From: Myxocyprinus asiaticus
Taxonomy: Eukaryota; Chordata; Actinopteri; Cypriniformes; Catostomidae
Reading direction: 5' to 3'
Assembly: GCF_019703515.2 (NCBI RefSeq)
Contig: NC_059349.1
Location: forward strand, 22,354,744 to 22,418,743
Length of the DNA: 64,000 nt
A program made the position numbers and the translations under genes. This document shows, one piece after another, positions 44,521 to 63,994 of the stretch. Position 1 is the first letter of the stretch; every line of letters begins with the position of its first letter. Under the pieces are notes generated by a model, which was given only the letters and a program-made list of their open reading frames with translations, had not been told where the DNA came from and made no database searches.

Positions 44521-44930
44521 TTAAAGGTGCACTCAATAATTTTTTCCTCATTAAAAAAGTTTGACTTCTAAATACATGAATTGAATTTTGCAATATATGT
44601 AGGAAATCATGAGCACTCACATTAAAATGAAGACTCCAGTCATATCAGTAACCTTATAAAAGTTGTTTTATTCTACATGGAGAGGGTCCTCAAATGGAAG
44701 CCGCCATGTTAGAATCACATGACCAGCCGAATACTACTTGCTTAATCTCAGTAACTGTCCTGTTATTTGACACTTTCACTCACTGATTTAAGTAATCATG
44801 GTTGACTTTGAAAACTATATTTTCTACAATGGCATCTGAAACTGAAAACTATTGATTTTAAATTATGCTGCATCCAAGCTGCTAGGTGTCAGCGTAAAAG
44901 TTACCGAGTGCACCTTTAAACAGTTTATGC
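44521..44930 (-). repeat. Inverted copy of the 15.9/30.9 kb interspersed repeat
   Basis: TTAAAGGTGCACTCAATAAT at its left and GAGTGCACCTTTAAACAG at its right are inverted ends. Inside, AAGACTCCAGTCATATCAGT and AACCTTATAAAAGTTGTTTT are the complements of the 31 kb copy. It sits in hccs intron 1 and looks complete (about 400 bp). Confidence 0.75.
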
Positions 44931-45083
44931 TTATGGCATGTCTTTTTTAAACAGATGGTTATTGTTATGATTATGCTTCAAAATAACTATGCAATGACAT
45001 GTAAAATGTAAAATCTCTCATCTGTGTAGTTAATTTACAGATAGGTCAGATCCTCTTCGTCTGGGATGCTGAGGGGAGACAAT

Positions 45084-53960
<8,877 letters not shown>

Positions 53961-54683
53961 ATCTCCCAATGAGTCTTTCATGATCAATAGGAGATACAGG
54001 AACTGAGATTTATTGGTGATATAGCTTAGTCCATGGAAGTTTTTTAAATTTTTTTTAGATGATGTTATTGGAACCAGAATGAAGTTAATTGTCATTAATT
54101 GTTATGTGCATAGAAAAAAACCCTCCTCCGATGACAACTACTAAGAATACTGTGGCACTGTTTGATCTTACAGATGTATAAAACCATTTCTCAGGAGCAA
54201 ACATACAGTATACAGATTTGTTTTACCTAAAATGTTGAAATTAGGGATTCCTGGCATGCAAAATGAAATGTACAGTGTGATTTTTAGATCAGTTTTTAAA
54301 TAATGTTGATACATGTATTTACCTTTTTGTTTTAGTTTCAAATATTCACTGTGTTAACTATTCAGTGATGTTGTGATAAATTGTAATGAGCCTCAACTAG
54401 TTTTCTCTCTGCTTTTTAAAAACAAATTATCCAGTGATGGTGTAAATAATCTGCTGCAAACATTTATTTATTTTTTCTTCATTTACTGTAATTTCCTTGC
54501 ATACATATTTATTTCTGCCATAAAGTCAGTTGTTAACAGAATATGTTGTAATATTCAAATAATACCTGCAAATGTATTTTAATATAGCACTCAAATGAAA
54601 GACCTCCAACACAAAATATCAAGACAACGTATTAGACTTTACCTTTAAATAATAGAAATGGTCAAATAGGCTGTACAAATTTG
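53961..54683 (+). other. hccs: hccs 3' UTR and flank
   Basis: Non-coding; begins right after the hccs stop. No classic AATAAA is clear before the Tc1 element at 54684, so the transcript may end at a variant signal or run into the transposon (ATTAAATAAA near 54690). Confidence 0.5.
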
Positions 54684-56183
54684 TGTATTAAATAAATTCA
54701 ATGCACACAGACTGAAGTAGTTTAAGTCTTTGGTTCTTTTAATTGTGATGATTTTGGCTCACATTTAACAAAAACCCACCAATTCACTATCTCAACAAAT
54801 TAGAATATGGTGACATGCCAATCAGCTAATCAACTCAAAACACCTGCAAAGGTTTCCTGAGCCTTCAAAATGGTCTCTCAGTTTGGTTCACTAGGCTACA
54901 CAATCATGGGGAAGACTGCTGATCTGACAGTTGTCCAGAATACAATCACTGACACACTTCACAAGGAGGGTAAGCCACAAACATTCATTGCCAAAGAAGC
55001 TGGCTATTCACAGAGTGCTGTATCCAAGCATGTTAACAGAAAGTTGAGTGGAAGGAAAAAGTGTGGAAGAAAAAGATGCACAACCAACCAAGAGAACCGC
55101 AGCCTTATGATTGTCAAGCAAAATCGATTCAAGAATTTGGGTGAACTTCACAAGGAATGGACTGAGGCTGGGGTCAAGGCATCAAGAGCCACCACACACA
55201 GACATGTCAAGGAATTTGGCTACAGTTGTCATATTCCTCTTGTTAAGCCACTCCTGAACCACAGACAACGTCAGAGGCGTCTTACCTGGGCTAAGGAGAA
55301 GAAAAACTGGACTGTTGCCCAGTGTTCCAAAGTCCTCTTTTCAGATCAGAGCAAGTTTTGTATTTCATTTGGAAACCAAGGCCCTAGAGTCTGGAGGAAG
55401 GGTGGAGAAGCTCATAGCCCAAGTTGCTTGAAGTCCAGTGTTAAGTTTCCACAGTCTGTGATGATTTGGGGTGCAATGTCATCTGCTGGTGTTGGTCCAT
55501 TGTGTTTTTTGAAAACCAAAGTCGCTGCACCCGTTTACCAAGAAATTTTGGAGCACTTCATGCTTCCTTCTGCTGACCAGCTTTTTAAAGATGCTGATTT
55601 CATTTTCCAGCAGGATTTGGCACCTGCCCACACTGCCAAAAGCACCAAAAGTTGGTTAAATGACACCAGTGGTGTTGGTGTGCTTGACTGGCCAGCAAAC
55701 TCACCAGACCTGAACCCCATAGAGAATCTATGGGGTATTGTCAAGAGGAAAATGAGAAACAAGAGACCAAAAAATGCAGATGAGCTGAAGGCCACTGTCA
55801 AAGAAACCTGGGCTTCCATACCACCTCAGCAGTGCCACAAACTGATCACCTCCATGCCACGCCGAATTGAGGCAGTAATTAAAGCAAAAGGAGCCCCTAC
55901 CAAGTATTGAGTACATATACAGTAAATGAACATACTTTCCAGAAGGCCAACAATTCACTAAAAGTGTTTTTTTTTTATTGGTCTTATGATGTATTCTAAT
56001 TTTTTGAGATAGTGAATTGGTGGGTTTTTGTTAAATGTGAGCCAAAATCATCACAATTAAAAGAACCAAAGACTTAAACTACTTCAGTCTGTGTGCACTG
56101 AATATATTTAATACACAAGTTTCACAATTTGAGTTGAATTACTGAAATTAACTTTTCCACGACATTCTAATTTATTGAGATAA
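54684..56183 (+). mobile_element. Tc1-like transposon, copy 2, left end truncated
   Basis: Same family as 16111-17590, about 95% identical by eye. The right inverted repeat is full length and ends CGACATTCTAATTTATTGAG. The left one starts at GTGTATTAAATAAATTC and lacks the outer ~80 bp including the CAGGTGCATCTC tip. The extreme right tip is also altered (GAGATAAACC in place of GAGATGCACC). Confidence 0.92.
54870..55910 (+). CDS. Tc1 transposase, uninterrupted 346-codon frame
   Basis: Cut-and-paste transposase of the Tc1/mariner family. The frame opens [20 protein letters not shown] and ends GAPTKY. Helix-turn-helix region at residues ~20-60 ([19 protein letters not shown]), basic GRKKCGRKR hook, first Asp in VLFSDQSKF (family usually SDES), second Asp in [12 protein letters not shown], Glu in [10 protein letters not shown]. 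Two in-frame differences from copy 1: Arg is missing in NRSLMIVKQ (copy 1 has MRIVKQ), and one extra residue (NDTSGVG against NDHGVG) makes the Asp-Glu spacing 35 instead of 34. The alternative start IMGKTADLT, 12 codons in, is the one usual for this family. Confidence 0.9.
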   Translation: MVSQFGSLGYTIMGKTADLTVVQNTITDTLHKEGKPQTFIAKEAGYSQSAVSKHVNRKLSGRKKCGRKRCTTNQENRSLMIVKQNRFKNLGELHKEWTEAGVKASRATTHRHVKEFGYSCHIPLVKPLLNHRQRQRRLTWAKEKKNWTVAQCSKVLFSDQSKFCISFGNQGPRVWRKGGEAHSPSCLKSSVKFPQSVMIWGAMSSAGVGPLCFLKTKVAAPVYQEILEHFMLPSADQLFKDADFIFQQDLAPAHTAKSTKSWLNDTSGVGVLDWPANSPDLNPIENLWGIVKRKMRNKRPKNADELKATVKETWASIPPQQCHKLITSMPRRIEAVIKAKGAPTKY

Positions 56184-56352
56184 ACCGAAATACAGGTGCA
56201 TGGAACAGGCAGTTATTATTACGTGCTAGCATCTAGAGTCTGTCCTGTTAAAAACAGTAGAGCAAAAATAACATTTGTTGGCATTACAAATAGACATGAA
56301 ACTGACATACTAACTAGGCATAATGCTTACAAAATTTGACTTTGTCTCTCAG

Positions 56353-57109
56353 AGAAAGAGCTCAGGAAGAGGTGGGATTCACTGCGAACCCAGTACATAT
56401 GTTACAAGAAACTTGCACCCTCAGGACGTTCTGGAGTTCAGAAGACTGGCAGGCAGCAGTGGATCCTGACCCGGCTGCAGTTTTTAGAGCCTTGCACAAA
56501 AAGGAAGGTGAGCACTTCTAACCTAAATATCAGGGTAAATTAACAATTCTGTTATTTTTTTATTTAAAGAAACGTTGTATTTTGCTTTCATTTGTAAATT
56601 GCTTTTGGTTTGTTTTTAAGGAACCTTCAGCTGATAGTGATTCCTATTCACCCTCAGATGGCAACAACATTGACACCTGGACCAGCACCCATGAAGAGCC
56701 CAGCTTCTTTGAGGCTGAGCCATGGCCCAATACTCCCCTAGCTGAATCCACCATCTGTGGAGCAGAGTCCACAGTGCTGAGAGAGGAGCCTTTGCCAAGC
56801 ACCTTCATACAGTCAACTACTCCAAGGCCTCAGGGGAAGTGCAGCAGGAAGATGCTGGACGAATCCTCCAGTGAGGAGTCCACAAACTTGATGCGCCCCA
56901 TTGGTAAAACCCTGGAAAAGTTAGCATCACAGGAAAACACCAATGATGCCATCTCTGCCTATTGCAAAAACCTTGAGCACAGAATGCGGAAGTTGCACCC
57001 ACATTTACTGCCACATTTCCAGCACGAGGTTGACAACTGCATTTTCAAGTATTCAGTGGGCCAGAACCATGCATTAGAAGCCTCTGACGGACAGTTTACA
57101 CACCTGTAA
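56353..57109 (+). pseudogene. Harbinger accessory protein, MADF domain C-part and BESS-like tail
   Basis: Exon 56353-56507 (TCTCAG acceptor, GTGAGC donor) encodes EKELRKRWDSLRTQYICYKK and TGRQQWILTRLQFLEP, the second half of a MADF DNA-binding domain. Exon 56621-57109 continues in frame with EPSADSDSYSPSDGNN, an acidic/Ser-rich linker, and LLPHFQHEVDNCIFKYSVGQ, a BESS-like protein-interaction helix, then TAA. The exons read cleanly, but the first MADF exon is not visible upstream; the Tc1 copy may have displaced it. Accessory proteins of this type bind element ends and bring in the nuclease. Confidence 0.75.
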
Positions 57110-57260
57110 TGTTTTATGGCAAAAAAAATTAATTGCCATGTATAGTTCACAGCACTCTGTACGCAGAAAGTTGTGCAGAGCACAGCAAGCCAAACAATGT
57201 CCTCCACTTTGGCAGTGTTTTGAATATTAATAGTGGTTAGAAAGACTCAAAAACGGTTTG

Positions 57261-58710
57261 CTAGGATGCCAATGCATTTACTACCACCCTCAGAGCTCGC
57301 GAAAGCCTGTAATTGAAGATGCGTTGCTCTACAGATAGCCTGTGGTTCGGATATGGCTTCATGAGGTACTCCTTCAAGGGAAATGCCTCATCTGCCACAA
57401 TGCAATAAGGAGCCAGCAGGTCAGATTCAGGAAGTGGTGCAGGGATGTTCGATGTTCTGTTCTCCAGGGCATCCTGCAGTGAGCATCCACTAAACACTCC
57501 ACCATCTGAAACCCACCCATTGCAACCCACATCTACATACAGGAATCTGTAATTGCTGTCGACCAGTGCCATTAGAACTGTGGAAAATGTATGCTTGTAG
57601 TTGTAGAATGTTGATCCAGTTCCTGGTGGGGGGGCGAATGTTGACGTGTTTCCCATCCAGAGCACCCAGGCAGTTTGGGAAGTTCCACTGAGCCTAGAAC
57701 CCATCGGCTACTTGCTGCCACTCTTCCACTGTGTCTGGGCACTGAAAAACAAGAATTTAAAAATTTAAAACAAAAACTAGTTTTATATGTCAGACCCTTG
57801 ATAACTTGTAGTCATTTGGCCATGTTTCACTGTCCGAATGCATACAAACTGCACTATAAACGTCAAAGTATATAAAAAAATAAATAAAACAGATATAACA
57901 TGCATACCTTCAGGTATTTCTCTTTTATGACCTGGTAGATTGCTGCACAGGTTTCAGGAACAAATTGTTGACATTCCCACTCAGAACTGGCAAGAAAGAC
58001 TCTTGAAGCTTTCTCCTGTAAATATTACAAGCACAAAACTCTTATCAATATTGCAGGGTTCCTAACTTCCTACACCTTTTCCAGAATCAAATCAAACACT
58101 TTTCATGCATTTTCAAGCACCTTACAACTGTGGTAAATTACATATCGATATACATACAATATACACAGTATACTGATTATTGCACTTCATCATTACATTA
58201 AATTAGATTATTGTTATTAATTATTAATTCTATTGTGCTATAAACAACCAGAATTATGTTTTTGTTGTCTCTTTTTTTTTTTTTTTTTTTAAGTAGACTT
58301 GCCATCCTAAAAAACCGAAATTTCAAGCAAGTTCAAACACTTTCTTCAAAATCTTAGCAGTTCTCAAAGCTTAAAAAGCCCAATATACACAACTGAAAAG
58401 GTGTTGTATTGTTAAACAAAGAAAAACATTTAGCTTGTCTACCTGTTGTCAAGAAACGTAGTGTAATCATCACACGTTCCCTACGGAGATACAATCCCAG
58501 TAGTTCGTGTTTTGCCTCTGGATGGTTGGACTGTTAAGTTCCTTTAGCATGTGGAACTGAACGGGAAAAAGCAGAGTGAAATTTTTAAAATCGGAGGTTT
58601 CAGTTAACTCCAGCTCTCGACACAGATTCGGGAAAGCCCCTTGAGCCTGTCTCTGGAGTATCCACGATTTCACCCATTTAGAGCGGTTTCTCCGTATTTT
58701 TCATGTCCGC
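57261..58710 (-). pseudogene. Harbinger nuclease (DDE, HARBI1-like), multiply broken
   Basis: Three exons on the minus strand. Exon ~58710-58443 encodes RSKWVKSWILQRQAQGAFPN and then LLFPVQFHMLKELNSPTIQR, with a one-base loss after WDCIS. Exon 58015-57908 encodes EKASRVFLASSEWECQQFVP and on to IYQVIKEKYLK. Exon 57741-57261 has CPDTVEEWQQVADGF then a TAG stop, then GALDGKHVNI (first Asp), a frameshift in a C7 run, NYKHTFSTVLMALVDSNYRF, GCNGWVSDGGVFSGCSL, and APYCIVADEAFPL (Asp motif). The expected RRVVENAFG motif reads LRVVVNALAS, so the last catalytic Glu is Val, and a stop follows. Confidence 0.85.
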
Positions 58711-59039
58711 TTCTTCCTTTCTTCTTCCACAAGCAAAAGACAAAGGGCTGACAACGCCAGTGCCATTTGCAACTTATCAGACATTTCCGATATATCACGA
58801 ATCCGTCTGTGGTGAACGGGATTTGTGTGAAAATGGTAAGCAAGCGCTGCTTTGTTTGTTTTGTATCCCAGCAGTCACTAGCTCTTCCAGTTTTGAGTAA
58901 TGAATACAGACTACTGCCACCTACTGCTACGGAAAGTTATTTCCTCTCATGCAGGCGCAGAACGGACGTGCTAGTTGGTCGTCGGGTGTCGTCTTTGTGG
59001 TGTGTTCAAGAGCAACTTTTTGAAGAAGCAGGTGAGGTG
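58711..59039. other. Spacer between Harbinger and DIRS elements
   Basis: Probably the 5' flank of the nuclease gene and the element end. No terminal repeat could be identified. Confidence 0.35.
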
Positions 59040-59500
59040 TGCCGAACCCACAGTCTGCTTTAGTCGGCGCTAGTTCTTTGACGTCAGTTTGGTGTGTCGC
59101 ATCCTTTACACAACCTAGTTGAAACCTCTCTACAATAACGCCAATATTCTAATATTGGCTATGGTGTTTGGACCCTGCCTGTTTTGGCGTGAAACTGTCT
59201 GCTATAAAAACAGGTGCACAAACACCATTTCCTCAGAATTTCTTCCTTCCAAGACAGCGATCATCTCTTGTCTAGAAGCCCTCTACCTTCGCCATCGATA
59301 TGCATGTATTAGCAGGCAGAATCTTCGCGGGAAGACTTTCTGCTCCCTTGCAGTGCTCTGGCAAACTTCACACCGCTTCGCCGCTTGACGTTTCGCTGGT
59401 GAACGGGAGGTTTTGTGTATCCTTACAAAGCAATTGTGTATGTATATTGTGTGATATAAATATATATCTAAGTCACTTACGTGTTCACGTCTTTCTAAAG

Positions 59501-60889
59501 ATGTCGTTCCGTAAGTGTTCCTTGTGCGAGAGGCACATCCCACCGTCAGATCAGTGTGAGAGCTGCATTTACTGTCTGGGCCGTGCCCACGCAGAGACAG
59601 CTCTTATGGAGACAGACTGTCCTCATTGTGAGAGCATGAGTCTCAAGACGCTTCGCTCGCGAATCACCCTCGTTCTGAGGGATGATTCAGCCTCACGCCC
59701 TCCCACCTGCCTCTTCTGTGATACCCGAGGATTCACACGAAGAGGCACGGCGGGGCCGCGAGGTCGAGCAGGATGACTTTGAGGAGGTCCTCATGGCAGC
59801 ACACGCCCCGTGAGCCCCTCAGTTTCTACTAAGCACATATTTTCCGATACGCTATGTGCGAGATGAGCTCCAGCCTTCTGAAAGAGTGGGCGGCCTCGTC
59901 TCGTTCAGTGGTTCTGACGCTGGGGATAATAATGACGATGTCATGTCTCTCGCTGCATCAGGCAAGTGGTCAGTGGATGATGCTGCTGCCGCTCCCCCCA
60001 GCGAGGGTGAGGAACGTGCACGCACCAGTGACAGGGAGATGCTCCGCATCCTTACAGCAAAGGGCGGTCAAAGAGCTTCACCTTGAGTGGTCTCCCCCAG
60101 AGGAACCTGAACAATCTTGCCTCGATGATTGGTTCCTGTGTTCCGGACGCCGTCAGATGGCTGCCCCATTCTTCCCTGAAGTTCATAACGAACAGTCCAA
60201 GTCCTGGCGCGTGCCCTTCTTGGCGCGCTCGCGCAGTGACGCCATCCTCTCATGTGGATCACAGGGAAGAAAACGGTTATGCCCAACTACCTCCTGTGGA
60301 GGAGGTGGTAGCTGCACACCTCTGCCCAGCGAGTAACAGGCCGTGGAAATCACGCCCCATACATCCTTCCAAATCATGTTGACAAACATCCGCACTGGCA
60401 GGAAAAGCTTACTCAGCGGCAGGACAAGCTAGATCAGCACTCCAGGTATTTCAAGCAAAGCTCTTCAAGCAAATGGACGAGCACAGCTTCGATCCAGAGA
60501 CATTCAAAGAGCTCCGCACTGTTACAGACTTAGTGCCGCATGCCACAAAAGTCACTGAACAGGCCATCGGCAACTCCATGGGCAACCTGGCAATTCTGGA
60601 TTGACATATATGGCTGAACCTCACAGAAATGAGTGCTAAGGAAAAAGCCATTCTGTTGGATGCTCCAGTGTCTCCAGCCAGCCTCTTTTGCATCTCTGTG
60701 AATAAGTTTGCTGAGCGTTATATCGAGACTCAGCAGCAGTTACAGGCTATGAGACACTTTATGCCCAAACGGAGTATATCACAGCCGGTTCACCCTCGTT
60801 CTGTTTCGAGCCAGCACCCGACTAAAAGCCCCATACCTACTGCCTCACCGGCACCTGCGTATCAGCAAGTGCAGCAAAAGCACTCCTGA
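59501..60889 (+). pseudogene. DIRS gag-like ORF, broken
   Basis: Start MSFRKCSLCERHIPPSDQCE at 59501 with a Cys-rich head (CESCIYCLGRAHAETAL, CPHCESMSLKTL). After a stop near 59774 the frame changes to SLAASGKWSVDDAAAAPPSE (59856-60086), then RQMAAPFFPEVHNEQSKSWR in another frame, and ALQVFQAKLFKQMDEHSFDP with ELRTVTDLVPHATKVTEQAI. A TGA near 60602 precedes HIWLNLTEMSAKEKAILLDA and FAERYIETQQQLQAM, ending at 60889. Gag of this group packages the RNA. Confidence 0.8.
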
Positions 60890-61047
60890 TGGGCACAACC
60901 CTTTGAAGCGGAAAGCAGAGCCCACGGTTCCCTCCGGGTCTGCTACAAAAAAGGCTCGACTGGAGACACAAAACACTTTCCCATCTCCCCACTACTGTTT
61001 GTCAGGAAAGGAATATTGTTCACAGTATTGTTCAAAATGTTGTTCCT

Positions 61048-62490
61048 GTGTCTTGCACTCAAATAAATGCAATAAAAAATGCAATAAGTGCAAAAAAGAA
61101 TTCAGCATTCGTTGCAAATGCATGTGATGCTCACACATTCTCAATAAAGAGCCCTTTTCCTCTTCAAAGCACACACATTATGCACAACCACTTCCCTATA
61201 GGGAGCGACGCATTATATCATACAATAAACAAACCAAATTTCCCTCTGTCCTGTTACGCGGACACGTGGCGAGCCCTATCGGGTATTTCAGAATGGGTGC
61301 AAAAAACGATTGAACAAGGTTATATGATCCAATTTGTAAGCCGGCCACCCCGTTTCAACGGCGTTCTGTCTTCCACGGTTTCGTCTGAAGATGCGCCAGT
61401 GTTACGAGCTGAAATACACAGTCTCCTCGTGAAAAGCACGATAGAGATTGTGCCAAATTGTCAAGCCGAAAAAGGGTTTTACAGCAGTTATTTTCTTGTC
61501 CCAGAGAAAAACAGTGGGCTTCGACCGATCCTGGATCTGAGACATTTAAATCGCGCACTCACAAATCGCACGTTCAAAACGATTACTCAAAACGGATCTT
61601 ATCACATGTATGCCCACATGATTGGATTGCGTCGATAGATCTGAAGGATGCATACTTTCATATCCAAATTGTATGACATCACAGGATGTTTTTGAGATTC
61701 GAGTTCGAGGGAACAGCGTATCAATTCATAGTCCTGCCCTTCGGACTGTCTCTGGCTCCTTGCACATTCACAAAGTGCATCGATGTGGTTCTTGCCCCTC
61801 TGAGACTGAGCAGTATGCGCATCTTGAACTACATCGATGATTGGCTGTTACTGGTGCAATCAGAGGCTCTGTTATGCCAGCACAAACTCATCTTCAGCAT
61901 CTAAACAGCTTGGGCCTCAATGTGAACTGGGTGAAGAGCACGCTCTCCCCCAGCCAACAAATCTCCTTTCTGGCAGTCCGCCATGACTCCACGGCCAGGC
62001 TCGCGCACCTCACAAGCGAGTGCGTTCAGGTCATCCTACAGTGTCTGTCTGTTCAAACTGGGGAGAAAACTTCCACTGAAGCTGTTTCAGAAAGCATTGG
62101 GATCTATGGCGGCAGCATCAACATGCTTGGTGCCAAGGGCGCATGTGCATCACTATATCACGCCGCTGTATAACTGCTTTAGACCATGGACAGCTCCTGC
62201 GTTTTACCAGTGAGGTGTCACGCTGGGGCAAGTTGTCAGGCAGAAAGTGGTGAATACGGATGCTTCCAACACAGGTTGGGGGGCGGTGTGCGATTGGATG
62301 CCCGACTTTCGGCACCTGGACAGGGGCGAAGAAAGCTTGGCACATCAACCGCCTAGAGCTATCAGCTGTATTTCTAGCCTTAAAGGCTTTTCAGTCAGAA
62401 ATAGTGAACTGTCATGTCCTGGTTCGCTCAGACAACATGACAGTTGTGGCATATATAAACTGGCAATTAATTCACCGCCACTGTTGAGAC
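61048..62490 (+). pseudogene. DIRS reverse transcriptase and RNase H region, broken
   Basis: RT blocks: YSSYFLVPEKNSGLRPILDL with RHLNRAL, then after a frameshift near 61590 WIASIDLKDAYFHIQIV, a TGA at 61674-61676, MFLRFEFEGTAYQFIVLPFG and ILNYIDDWLLLVQ with both catalytic Asp. Another frameshift near 61900 leads to HLNSLGLNVNWVKSTLSPSQ. RNase H: VNTDASNTGWGAVCDWMPDF, then a shift and AWHINRLELSAVFLALKAF and LVRSDNMTVVAYIN. Confidence 0.85.
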
Positions 62491-62989
62491 TGATGTGTCG
62501 CCTACTCCTATGGAGCAAGCGTCATCTCATCTCCCTGAGAGTGACATATGTCCCAGGCCACCTGAATTACGGCACAGAACTACTGTCACACCAAGGGGTG
62601 ATACCGGGCGAATGGAGACTTCATCCTCAAACTGTATTGAGGATTTGGGAAATATTTGGCAAAGCAGAAATTTATCTATTTGCCTCAGTGGGGAATACCC
62701 ACTGTCCCCTCTGGTACTCGAAGTCACAAGCTCCGCTGGGAGCGGGCGAAATGCAAATATACGTTTCCCCTGGTATGCCTGATTCACTCTGTCATATGCA
62801 TAGTCTGAGAGGACAAGGAAACGATTCTATTGGTTGCGCTGAAATGGACCAACCAGCCATGGTTTCCAGAAATGATAGAGATGCTGTAAAGCTCGCCATG
62901 GGAAATACCGCTGAGGAGGGATCTCCTCTCTCAGGCACAAGACACAATCTGGCATCCCCAGCTGTGGAACCTGCATGTGTGGCCCCTGA

Positions 62990-63994
62990 ATGGAGCGCAC
63001 TAAACGCGCCAGAACTGACACATTCAGTCATGAACACCATTTTACAGGCCAGAGTGCCATCCACGAGACACCTCTACGCGCTAAAATGGAAGGTGTTCAC
63101 TGATTGGAGTCTCTCACATGGCAAAGACCCAGTAAACTGCCCCATACCTGAAATTCTTATATTTCTTCAAGAGCAATAAGATGCAGGACTCACTCTGTCA
63201 ACGCTCAAAGTGTATGTGGCAACTGAAGCCGGCGCCTCTATAGGCAAGCATGATTTAATCATAAAGTTCCTTTTAAAGGAGCAAGGTGCTTAAACCCATC
63301 TCGCCGGGATACAGTCCCGACTTGGGACTTAACTTTAGTCCTAAAAGCTCTCGCAGGGCCCCCCTTTGAGCCTTTGGACTCTGTTGATTTGTGCATGCTC
63401 TCCGTTAAGACTGCAGTACTGCTGGCTCGGGCCTCAGTAAAGCAGGTTGGTGACCTGCATGCCCTGTCAATTGACAGTTCATGTCTGGAATTTGTCCCCG
63501 GTCTTTCAAAAGCCACTGTCAAACCCAGAAAAGGCTATGTGCCTAAGGTCCTAACCATGCCCTTCAGAGCGCAGGTGGTTCACCTTCAGGCATTCTTCCC
63601 TCCTCCATTTAATTCGGATGAGGAGCAATCATTGCATTTGTTATGCCCTGTGCAGGCACTACATGCATACATTGAGCATACACACCAGTTCAGACTGTCT
63701 GATCAGCTCTTTGTATGCTATGGAGAATGCACAAAAGGAATGTCTGTCTCCAAGTAAAGACTTTCTCACTGGATTGTCGATGCAGTTGCCCTGGCTTATG
63801 AGTCGCAGGGTAAGATTTGCCCAACTGGTGTTAAAGCACACTCAACTAGAGGCATGGCCTTCTCATGGGCATGGACAAAGGGTGTGTCCTTACAAGACGT
63901 ATGTTTTGCAGCAGGATGGTCTTCTCAAAACACATTCGCAAGGTTTTACAACCTAGAAGTAATGTCTCTCTCTTCACAAGTCCTCTCTGTTTAG
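62990..63994 (+). pseudogene. DIRS tyrosine recombinase, nearly intact C-terminus
   Basis: N-terminal part: ILQARVPSTRHLYALKWKVF and DPVNCPIPEILIFLQEQ, TAA at 63177-63179, then AGLTLSTLKVYVATEAGA. From 63374 the frame is open to a TAG at 63992-63994 except for one TAA at 63755-63757, where Gln is expected. Active-site residues seen: Arg region ARASVKQVGDLHALSID (Arg replaced by Gln at the usual site), HSTR at 63839-63850, and the nucleophile Tyr of RFYNLEV at 63947-63949. Tyrosine recombinases insert the element by strand exchange. Confidence 0.82.

Larger units (their letters stand above)
56190..58720. mobile_element. PIF/Harbinger element with two convergent genes
   Basis: A MADF-type gene on the plus strand (56353-57109) and a Harbinger nuclease gene on the minus strand (58710-57261) converge with 150 bp between them. 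That pairing of a DNA-binding accessory protein with a DDE nuclease is the standard content of autonomous PIF/Harbinger elements in fish. The terminal repeats and 3-bp duplications could not be located; the Tc1 copy 2 lies against the left side. Confidence 0.8.

Noticed and set aside
55535..55958. Minus-strand frames within Tc1 copy 2 (and 16512-17567 in copy 1)
   Set aside because: They are shadows of the transposase on the opposite strand; the same shadows occur in both copies.
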